A stretch of 12,326 nucleotides of DNA from Deltaproteobacteria bacterium (lineage in GTDB: Bacteria; Desulfobacterota; Binatia; UBA9968), in the NCBI GenBank assembly GCA_016844625.1, contig JAERMN010000044.1, positions 1 through 12,326 of the forward strand, read 5' to 3'. The notes under the pieces are model-generated. The model made no database searches. It saw only the letters and a program-made list of their open reading frames with translations, and was not told the origin of the DNA. A program made the translations under genes and the position numbers. This document shows, piece after piece, positions 1 through 4,416 of this stretch (the first letter of the stretch is position 1; every line of letters starts with the position of its first letter).

Positions 1-2
1 TG

Positions 3-896
3 CCGTTTCTGGAAAAGTACATCCCGGGCAATCCCACTTTAGTCGTGGAATACATGCCGGGCGGGGGAGATCGCAAAGCGGCTAACTATTTGTACAACAC
101 GGCTCGGCCCGACGGGCTCACCATCGGCGCGCTCGGCGGCGGCTTGGTAACTAATGCGATCGTGGGCGAAACCGGGGTGATGTACGACATCGACCGATTC
201 ATCTACCTGGGTTCCGGATTCAGCAGGTTCACTGCGATCTTCGTCACGCGCAAAGAAGCAGGCCTGGACAGTTTGGAGAAGCTTCGGAGCGCCTCTGGGG
301 TAAGGATCGGGGCGGATTCCGTGGGCCATCATCATTACATTGTCGGACGGATCTTTGCCTGGATCGGCGGGCTCAAAGATCCGCGATTCGTCACCGGCTA
401 TTCCGGACCCGAAGTGGATCTGGCGCTCGTACGGGGTGAGCTGGATGCGCGTTCACAGGGCGGGCACTCGATCATTACGAGAACCCCGGAGTGGATCGAA
501 AAAGGCCTGGTCCACTTTCACGCTATATTCGAGATCCCAAGAGGCTTCAGAGACAAACATCCGCTGTTCGAGTCGCTGCCCGCATTTGAAAGCCGCACTC
601 GAACCGACGCGCAGAGAAGGGTCCTGGCGCTGTACCGCAACTTCCGGCTGACCGGTTCGCCGTTTGTGCTCCCGCCCGCAACGCCCAAGGAGCGCGCCGA
701 GATCATGAAAGAGGCTTTCCGCAGGGCGTGGAATGACGCCGAGTTCGCAAAAAAATTCCAACAGATGACCGGAGCCGAAACCGCCCCGCTGATGCCCGAC
801 GAACAGGCGCAGGCGGTTCGGGAAATCCCGCGCGACCCCGAGACCATAAAGCTTTTCAACAGGATCGCGGGTACGGACCCGCTGCCGCCTTCGTAA
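3..896 (+). CDS. Bug/TctC-family tripartite tricarboxylate transporter receptor, 5'-truncated
   Basis: Extracytoplasmic solute-binding receptor of the tripartite tricarboxylate transporter class, which binds a small carboxylate in the periplasm and passes it to a TctA/TctB membrane pair. The frame is open from the window edge, so the gene begins outside; an internal GTG at 45 is not a credible start because recognisable homologous sequence precedes it (PFLEKYIPGNPTLVVEY). The family hallmark is the segment GNPTLVVEYMPGGG, followed by ANYLYNTARPDG and IGALGGG. About 297 codons are present, which is most of a roughly 330-residue family member; the lost part would hold the signal peptide. No tctA or tctB follows: the next 600 bp hold repeats. 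Orphan receptors of this family are common in environmental proteobacteria. The ligand cannot be inferred. The family call is firm; the substrate is unknown. Confidence 0.85.
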   Translation, partial: PFLEKYIPGNPTLVVEYMPGGGDRKAANYLYNTARPDGLTIGALGGGLVTNAIVGETGVMYDIDRFIYLGSGFSRFTAIFVTRKEAGLDSLEKLRSASGVRIGADSVGHHHYIVGRIFAWIGGLKDPRFVTGYSGPEVDLALVRGELDARSQGGHSIITRTPEWIEKGLVHFHAIFEIPRGFRDKHPLFESLPAFESRTRTDAQRRVLALYRNFRLTGSPFVLPPATPKERAEIMKEAFRRAWNDAEFAKKFQQMTGAETAPLMPDEQAQAVREIPRDPETIKLFNRIAGTDPLPPS

Positions 897-937
897 TTAA
901 ACTAAAATCAAACGCTTGATCGCCGGGGGGGCACCCT

Positions 938-950
938 AGGTGTCAGGCTT
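938..950 (+). repeat. Short repeat AGGTGTCAGGCTT, copy 1
   Basis: A 13-base sequence that is identical at 2188-2200, in the same orientation. Here it is followed by GACA, giving the inverted repeat TGTCA-ggct-TGACA (941-945 and 950-954 approximately). Similar GGTGTCAGG motifs are, to my memory, frequent in interspersed REP-like elements of environmental proteobacteria. One exact 13-mer match in a window of this size is expected about once by chance, so the repeat call rests on the shared context, next to decayed accessory genes, and not on length. Confidence 0.3.
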
Positions 951-968
951 GACAGATAGGAAAGATGA

Positions 969-997
969 GTGTTCCCCGCACGCGCGGGGATGAACCG
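969..997 (+). repeat. Orphan type I-E-like CRISPR repeat, single copy
   Basis: A 29-base unit that begins GTGTTCCCCGCACGC and ends GGGGATGAACCG, closely resembling repeats of type I-E systems (the E. coli repeat has the same GTTCCCCGC...GCGGGGAT.AACCG frame). It contains the perfect stem CCCCGC (974-979) and GCGGGG (984-989) with loop ACGC. There is no second unit at the expected ~61-base period on either side (near 908 or 1030), and no cas gene is in the window. It is therefore a solitary repeat: the remnant of a deleted array, a repeat moved on other DNA, or one end of a degenerate array. The sequence match is strong; its activity as CRISPR is unsupported. Confidence 0.7.
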
Positions 998-1081
998 TCT
1001 GTGGGACAGCGGCCTGTTGAAAGGTGCCATGTTACAACAATTTGCCGAGCGCGCCGATCGCGGCTGCGGCAATGGGATATT

Positions 1082-1198
1082 TTTTAGGGTCGGTGCGGTC
1101 TTAAGTTTCTGTGGCAAATGCGACGGCTAATTCTTGAATACGGGATCGATCTCGAACTGTCGGCGCTGATATCGGACACTTCATTTGACTTCGCCGCG
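1082..1198 (+). repeat. ~117-bp dispersed direct repeat, copy 1 (left border of island)
   Basis: This stretch matches 4142-4258 at a constant offset of 3060 bases. The first nine bases (TTTTAGGGT) are identical, the middle ~40 bases are weakly similar, and the last ~70 bases (1130-1199) agree at about 61 of 70 positions, including an unbroken run over ATCGGACACTTCATTTGACT. Similarity stops abruptly on both sides. The ends are not inverted repeats of each other. Both copies have the same orientation and enclose two toxin-antitoxin pairs and two restriction gene fragments. The element family is not recognised; it could be a miniature mobile element or a relic transposon end. Confidence 0.75.
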
Positions 1199-1294
1199 CT
1201 TTTTTTACAATCCTTGAACTCCAATAGCCGCGCACAAAATACACGCTCGCTAAACTGCACCCGTTCATTTTCAGTGAACGCTCAAATCTGGTGA
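1118..1294 (+). CDS. Possible small ORF starting in dispersed repeat copy 1
   Basis: An ATG at 1118 opens a 58-codon frame ending at TGA 1292-1294. Its first ~27 residues (LILEYGIDLELSALIS then DTSFDFAAL) resemble the 27-residue frame in the other repeat copy at 4187-4270. The differences include conservative changes (E/D, I/L, L/F) and one third-position change (GGG/GGA), which is mild evidence that the repeat once carried coding sequence. The C-terminal half has no counterpart and looks low in information. No good Shine-Dalgarno sequence precedes the ATG. It may equally be non-coding; the opposite strand of the repeat also reads through a short frame starting MKCPI in both copies. Confidence 0.2.
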   Translation: MRRLILEYGIDLELSALISDTSFDFAALFLQSLNSNSRAQNTRSLNCTRSFSVNAQIW

Positions 1295-1506
1295 ACGTCG
1301 CTCGTCTGAGACCGGGGTCTCTGCGCCCGCGAATCAGTTGGTTTCACTTAGCCGTCCCTGGTATATTTGCAGTGGAAATCGCCTGTGATAACTGCCATGC
1401 AATAGACGGTTTTTTGGGCCAGCTTGCGCGATATGCCAAGATTGATAGAAGTAGCAAGTGTTATTCGTGAAATGGTTGTGGACGTGGTTTTTAGAAGGAG
1501 GTGCTT

Positions 1507-1749
1507 ATGTCGGGGAAGCCGGAGATATTACGGGCACTGGAAGGATTGCCGCAGGATTCCTTGAGGGAAATCAAGAAGTTCATCGATTCGCTAAAACAAT
1601 CCAACGGCAAGGGGCACGCGACTGGCCGCAACGTAGAGTTGGTGGCTAAAAAACAAATTTCTGCCATCAAGAAGTGGGCCGGCAGGACGCTGAAGGAAGG
1701 CTTCTCGGGACGAGAACACGACGCCGTCTTGTACAGGAAACATTCGTGA
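1507..1749 (+). CDS. VapB-like antitoxin of a PIN-toxin pair
   Basis: Predicted antitoxin of a type II toxin-antitoxin system, 80 residues. The ATG at 1507 is chosen over the in-frame GTG at 1501 because AGAAGGAGGT ends five bases before it. The protein opens MSGKPEILRALEGLPQDSL, is rich in lysine in the middle and ends GFSGREHDAVLYRKHS, the kind of C-terminal tail found in small antitoxins paired with PIN nucleases. Its stop codon overlaps the GTG start of the toxin (GTGA, 1746-1749), so the two are translationally coupled. By family precedent it would neutralise the toxin and repress its own operon; no operator was identified here. The antitoxin call rests mostly on the position before a PIN gene. 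Confidence 0.75.
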   Translation: MSGKPEILRALEGLPQDSLREIKKFIDSLKQSNGKGHATGRNVELVAKKQISAIKKWAGRTLKEGFSGREHDAVLYRKHS

Positions 1750-2156
1750 TCTTTGTTGATACCGGCGCGTGGTTTGCCGTGGCCGTGGGGAATGATCCAG
1801 ACTATGACGCCGCTATGAGATGGCTCAGGCGCAACCGCGAACCCTTGATCACGACGGACTATGTCTTGGCGGAAACTGCGACTCTGATACGAATGCGCGA
1901 CAAAACAGCGCGCGGCCACCGCCTGGCGGTGCGGGTTGCGTCGTCCATCCTAAGACAACAATCCGCCATCTTGCAATATGTTACGGCAGCCGATCTTCAA
2001 AAGGCGCTGCAGGTCTTTCGGGATTATTCGGATCACTTGTTTAGCTTTGTCGACTGCACGAGCTTCGCCGTCATGGAAAGACTCGGTATCATCCACGGTT
2101 TCGCTTTTGATAGTCACTTCGACGAGTATGCCGGCATCATTCGGGTACCTCGCTAG
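1746..2156 (+). CDS. PIN-domain toxin, VapC-like ribonuclease
   Basis: Predicted toxin of the VapBC type: a Mg2+-dependent endoribonuclease, usually aimed at tRNA or rRNA. Starting at GTG 1746 it has 136 residues, the normal size. The PIN acidic residues are all present: D5 in VIFVDTGAW, E43 in VLAETATLI, D103 in FSFVDCTSF and D122 in GFAFDSHFDEY. The frame is open further upstream, to 1674, but that would place a long extension inside the antitoxin gene, whereas the GTG gives the classic 4-base overlap. All catalytic residues being intact suggests a working module although its surroundings have decayed. The RNA target cannot be inferred. Confidence 0.88.
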   Translation: MIFVDTGAWFAVAVGNDPDYDAAMRWLRRNREPLITTDYVLAETATLIRMRDKTARGHRLAVRVASSILRQQSAILQYVTAADLQKALQVFRDYSDHLFSFVDCTSFAVMERLGIIHGFAFDSHFDEYAGIIRVPR

Positions 2157-2445
2157 AAATACCGGGCTAGGGGCAGGCCTGAGGGACAGGTGTCAGGCTT
2201 TGATAATTTGACTTTGATTCATCGACTCTGCTCAACTAGATGAACGGCTGATCCACCCGTCTCAGAAAATCACTTTGAAAGGAGAGAAATCCTGTCGAGA
2301 AAAACTCTCGGAGAAAAAGCCCAGCTTGAAAAACTAGGGAGATTTAATGTAAACAAAGACCCAAAGCACTTCGTCGATTCGCTCCGCCCGATTCAGTGGT
2401 CCCCTTCGTTGATATCGGGTGGGTCCCTAAAGTGAAATCGAACAC
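2157..2445. other. Stretch between vapC and the hsdR fragment; gene debris
   Basis: About 290 bp with no complete gene. It contains the second AGGTGTCAGGCTT (2188-2200) and a small hairpin CGAGA/TCTCG (2296-2300 and 2306-2310). A plus-strand frame without a start codon is open from 2244 to about 2431 and reads, for example, SRKTLGEKAQLEKLGRF; a Shine-Dalgarno-like AAAGGAGAG (2278-2286) sits before a CTG at 2292. That frame looks protein-like but I do not recognise it. Its right end overlaps the tail of the truncated hsdR frame, so the breakpoint between the two lies near 2445. Confidence 0.4.
2188..2200 (+). repeat. Short repeat AGGTGTCAGGCTT, copy 2
   Basis: Identical in 13 bases to 938-950. 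Here it is preceded by GAC, forming GACAGGTGTC (2185-2194), a short inverted repeat GACA/TGTC, and followed by TGATAATTTGAC. It lies 31 bases after the vapC stop codon. The two copies bracket the repeat copy 1 and vapBC. A chance match cannot be excluded. Confidence 0.3.
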
Positions 2446-2685
2446 AATTTGATCGCGCAGATCGTCGAGCTGGCGCTCCGTCAGCCATTCTTTCCCATCA
2501 GCAGTAAGGTTGAGCGAGCGGACCGCGTCGCGGAAAACCTCCGGCAGCATCCATTCCCGGAAACGTCCCCGCAGACTGACCGCCGGATCGGAAGGAATGA
2601 AGCCGTACCCCTGATCGACGACCGTCCAGCCCAGCGCGGCGAGCTGATCGAGGAAGGGCTTTTCGACGTGGAGGTACTCGGACAT
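2344..2685 (-). pseudogene. hsdR: hsdR fragment: N-terminal ~80 residues of a type I restriction endonuclease subunit
   Basis: The reading frame from ATG 2685 starts MSEYLHVEKPFLDQLAALGW and continues to LRDQI at about 2446, matching the start of HsdR, the motor and nuclease subunit of type I restriction enzymes, which is normally about 1000 residues. After residue 80 the sequence (VFDFTLGTHPIS...) no longer resembles HsdR, and the frame ends at 2344. The nuclease and helicase domains are gone, so no restriction function is possible. An in-frame ATG at 2721 would add 12 residues, but the family begins at MSEYLHVEKP. It is on the same strand as, and downstream of, the hsdS fragment, which preserves the normal S-then-R operon order with a toxin-antitoxin pair in between on the other strand. 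Confidence 0.85.
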
Positions 2686-2732
2686 AAGCGGTTTCAATAA
2701 ATCCGTAACGCCCGGCAGCATACCATCAATGA

Positions 2733-2786
2733 GTCCAGAACCAGAAAAATGGCCGTTCTGGACAAATTAGCTAAATTAACTATAAT
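2733..2786 (+). promoter_or_regulatory. Promoter with palindromic operator for the phd-zeta operon
   Basis: A TATAAT box at 2781-2786 is preceded, 16 bases upstream, by TGGACA (2759-2764, five of six consensus bases). A perfect 8-bp inverted repeat, GTCCAGAA (2733-2740) and TTCTGGAC (2756-2763), overlaps the -35 box, and a palindrome TTAGCTAA (2767-2774) fills the spacer. This is the arrangement expected for autorepression by a Phd/YefM antitoxin that binds palindromes. The promoter fires away from the hsdR fragment. Assignment to the antitoxin as repressor is inference. Confidence 0.6.
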
Positions 2787-2812
2787 GATCCTAGCATTAT
2801 GGCGGTTCGGTT

Positions 2813-3163
2813 ATGTCCACGCTGACGTTTCGAAATAGCCACGGCGCATTGGTCGATATCCCCACCGTCGCAGCCACTCAAGTCAAAAACGAGTTCGGCG
2901 CGATCCTGGACAAAGCGACCCATAGCGGGGCCGTTGCGATTACCCGCCACGGCACCCCCAAGGCGGTGCTGCTCTCCTACGAGGAGTTCGAATCGTTGGT
3001 GCAAGTGCGCTCCCGCACTCTCGAAAATCTCGGCGCGGAGTTCGACGATCTTCTCGACCGCATGCAGAGCCCGAAAGCCAGGAAAGCCATGGACGCCGCG
3101 TTTAATGCTTCGCCCGCGAAGCTCGGGCGCGCCGCCGTCAAAGCGGCTCGCAAGGGGCGCTGA
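2813..3163 (+). CDS. Phd/YefM-family antitoxin
   Basis: Predicted DNA-binding antitoxin, 116 residues, start ATG 2813, 26 bases after the -10 box; the Shine-Dalgarno sequence is weak. Residues ~18-63 form the Phd core: IPTVAATQVKNEFGAILDK, then GAVAITRHGTPKAVLLSYEEFESLV, with the typical T.RHG.P.AVL signature. The C-terminal ~50 residues, rich in alanine, lysine and arginine (KARKAMDAAFNASPAK), are the likely disordered toxin-binding part. It is followed after 38 bases by a Zeta-like kinase gene, so together they form one toxin-antitoxin unit. Phd-Zeta pairing is less familiar than epsilon-zeta or Phd-Doc but such adjacent pairs are annotated in proteobacteria. Regulation by the palindrome over its own promoter is likely. 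Confidence 0.85.
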   Translation: MSTLTFRNSHGALVDIPTVAATQVKNEFGAILDKATHSGAVAITRHGTPKAVLLSYEEFESLVQVRSRTLENLGAEFDDLLDRMQSPKARKAMDAAFNASPAKLGRAAVKAARKGR

Positions 3164-3201
3164 TCCTTGAGCCATAGACACCGCCAATTTCCAACTACTT
3201 G

Positions 3202-3846
3202 ATGGCTTCTGCCAAACAGTCGCGCATCTACGTTCTTGCCGGCGTCAATGGCGCGGGCAAGAGCAGCATCGGCGGCGCCGTCTTTCGCGCGTCCGGCGCC
3301 GATTACTACGATCCCGACGAAGCCGCGCGCGCATTGATGGCGGTTCACCCTACCCTGACTCAAGCCCACGCCAACAGCGCCGCGTGGCACGAGGGCGTGA
3401 AGCTGTTGAGACGGGCGAGCGTCGAGCGCAAAGACTTCGCCTTCGAAACCACGCTGGGTGCCAACACGATCCCGCGCCTGCTCGCGCAGGCCGCGTCGCA
3501 AGGCATCGAGATCATTATTTGGTACGTCGGCCTATCCAGTCCTGAGCTACACATCGAACGGGTCCAAGCGCGCGTCCGGCGCGGCGGCCACGACATCGCC
3601 GCCGAGCATATCCACAGGCGTTTCGAGCACAGCCGGCTTAATCTTATCGAACTAATGCCCCGCCTCACCGCCCTGCGCGTATACGACAACAGCGCCAACG
3701 CCGATCCCGCCACCGGCAAAACCCCTAAGCCCAAACTCGTGCTCCACCTGGTGCGCGGTAAGATCCGCAACCCGCGCGACCTCAAACAAACACCCGACTG
3801 GGCGAAACCGATCGTCGCCACAGCGCTAAAGTTACACCAGGGTTGA
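3202..3846 (+). CDS. Zeta toxin-family P-loop kinase
   Basis: Predicted Zeta/PezT-type kinase, 214 residues. Members phosphorylate UDP-N-acetylglucosamine and block cell-wall synthesis. Seen here: Walker A GVNGAGKS at residues 14-21; YYDPDEAAR at 35-43, the substrate-side acidic motif; FAFETTLG at 79-86; and VRRGGHDIAAEHIHRRFEHS around 125-144 with the arginines that contact ATP phosphates. The ATG at 3202 is preceded by an in-frame TTG at 3199; ATG is preferred. The gene starts 38 bases after the Phd-type antitoxin and ends three bases from the stop of the oppositely oriented hsdS remnant. The P-loop is intact. The exact substrate is not shown by the sequence; ATP-binding proteins of this group also occur outside toxin systems. 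Confidence 0.85.
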   Translation: MASAKQSRIYVLAGVNGAGKSSIGGAVFRASGADYYDPDEAARALMAVHPTLTQAHANSAAWHEGVKLLRRASVERKDFAFETTLGANTIPRLLAQAASQGIEIIIWYVGLSSPELHIERVQARVRRGGHDIAAEHIHRRFEHSRLNLIELMPRLTALRVYDNSANADPATGKTPKPKLVLHLVRGKIRNPRDLKQTPDWAKPIVATALKLHQG

Positions 3847-3849
3847 CAC

Positions 3850-4143
3850 TCACGCGGCTTCTGAATCCGCCACCCTCACGCGCACACGTCCGGTCAGGAG
3901 GTCGTGCATGAGACCGAGTTTTTGTTGCTTTAGCTTATTCAATAAAAGAGTCTCTGAACGAATCTGATCCTCTGCGCTTGTGAGGTAACCTGTAATAGCA
4001 TTGTTGTCGTCAGATTTTCGAGATAATGGTACGGGCAAGTCGCGGCACATTGCTAAAGTCAGGTTGATTTGACCAGATGTTCGTTTCGCCCGACTCAAAA
4101 ACCACGCTTGAGCAATGTTGGAGAGCAAGTAAAATAACTTATT
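3850..4143 (-). pseudogene. hsdS: hsdS fragment: C-terminal ~95 residues of a type I specificity subunit
   Basis: The minus-strand frame reads from a stop just upstream (4144-4146) through KLFYLLSNIAQAWFLSRAKR, TSGQINLTLAMCRDLPVPL and LLLNKLKQQKLGLMHDLLTG to TGA at 3850. This is the end of the second target-recognition domain and the C-terminal coiled helix of HsdS, the DNA-recognition subunit of type I restriction-modification enzymes, normally about 400 residues. A TTG at 4128 could start a 92-residue peptide, but the homologous sequence continues to about 4140 and stops where the dispersed repeat begins. No hsdM is in the window. A short HsdS half cannot direct methylation by itself. Confidence 0.82.
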
Positions 4144-4258
4144 TTAGGGTGGGGCCGCGTGAAGTTCTTGTGCTAAAAGTAAATCAATGATTCTTGATTA
4201 CGGACTTGGTTTCGAACTGTCGGCGCTGCAATCGGACACTTCATTTGACTTCGCCGCG
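4142..4258 (+). repeat. ~117-bp dispersed direct repeat, copy 2 (right border of island)
   Basis: Second copy of the element at 1082-1198, in the same orientation. It starts TTTTAGGGT directly beside the last codon that still reads as HsdS and ends TTCGCCGCG. A 27-codon frame beginning MILDYGLGFELSALQ lies in it (4187-4270), paralleling the frame in copy 1. Sequence immediately outside the repeat differs between the copies. The position suggests that arrival of this element, or recombination at it, removed the rest of the hsdS gene. Confidence 0.75.
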
Positions 4259-4270
4259 GTGAATAAGTAG
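4187..4270 (+). CDS. Possible 27-residue ORF in dispersed repeat copy 2
   Basis: ATG 4187 to TAG 4268-4270 encodes MILDYGLGFELSALQ followed by SDTSFDFAAVNK. It aligns residue for residue with the frame at 1118-1294 over about 22 residues, with five or six changes. No Shine-Dalgarno sequence is evident. It may be a relic coding segment carried by the repeat or a chance frame; the similarity is fully explained by the DNA repeat, and only the pattern of changes hints at coding. Confidence 0.15.
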   Translation: MILDYGLGFELSALQSDTSFDFAAVNK

Positions 4271-4325
4271 GCTTCCCGGTCAGTAGAAAAACTCAACGAC
4301 TCCGGCCTGTTGGAAGGCGTTCTTA

Positions 4326-4350
4326 GCTCCCTCGCGGGAGTGTTTGGAGC
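4326..4350 (+). promoter_or_regulatory. Competing hairpins in the pckG leader
   Basis: Two inverted repeats share bases: CTCCC (4327-4331) with GGGAG (4336-4340), loop TCGC; and GCTCC (4326-4330) with GGAGC (4346-4350). They cannot both form. The element lies about 65 bases upstream of the pckG start. It could be a terminator of upstream transcription, an attenuator, or chance; there is no T-run after it. No clear -35/-10 pair was found between 4260 and 4416. Confidence 0.25.
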
Positions 4351-4416
4351 CCTTTCGAGGTTGCTGGTCAGGAGTTAATCACACTACGCATCTTGGAAAG
4401 GACACAGTCGCCACTC

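Larger units (their letters stand above)
897..1506. other. Intergenic stretch rich in repeats between tctC and vapB
   Basis: About 610 bp without a convincing conventional gene. In order it contains a motif AGGTGTCAGGCTT (938-950) that recurs at 2188-2200, one CRISPR-like repeat (969-997), the first copy of a ~117-bp dispersed repeat (1082-1198), a small unproven open frame that starts in that repeat (1118-1294), and a short inverted repeat CGTTCA/TGAACG (1262-1267 and 1275-1280). A strong Shine-Dalgarno sequence (AGAAGGAGGT, 1493-1502) at the right end belongs to the antitoxin gene that starts at 1507. No convincing promoter was identified. Confidence 0.6.

Noticed and set aside
907..920. 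Inverted repeat ATCAA/TTGAT just after the tctC stop as a terminator
   Set aside because: The stem is only five AT-rich pairs and no T-run follows.
998..1060. Second CRISPR unit after a ~32-base spacer
   Set aside because: The sequence from 1030 has none of the conserved CCCCGC or ATGAACCG blocks; the upstream position near 908 also fails.
1674..1745. N-terminal extension of the PIN toxin from an upstream start at 1674
   Set aside because: It would lie wholly inside the antitoxin gene, has no PIN homology, and the GTG at 1746 gives the usual 4-base overlap and a family-standard VIFVDTG start.
3360..3821. 153-codon minus-strand frame opposite the Zeta-like gene
   Set aside because: Antisense shadow in GC-rich DNA; the plus strand carries an intact Walker A motif and family signatures.
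1010..4317. 15-base near-match CGGCCTGTTGRAAGG at 1010-1024 and 4303-4317, on the outer sides of the two repeat copies
   Set aside because: It could mark the original target site of the island, but a 14-of-15 match between two places in a window this size is expected a few times by chance, and the distances to the repeats (57 and 44 bases) differ.
4393..4416. TTG start for pckG eight codons upstream
   Set aside because: The TTG itself overlaps the only purine-rich ribosome-binding candidate, and the family usually begins near the ATG at 4417.
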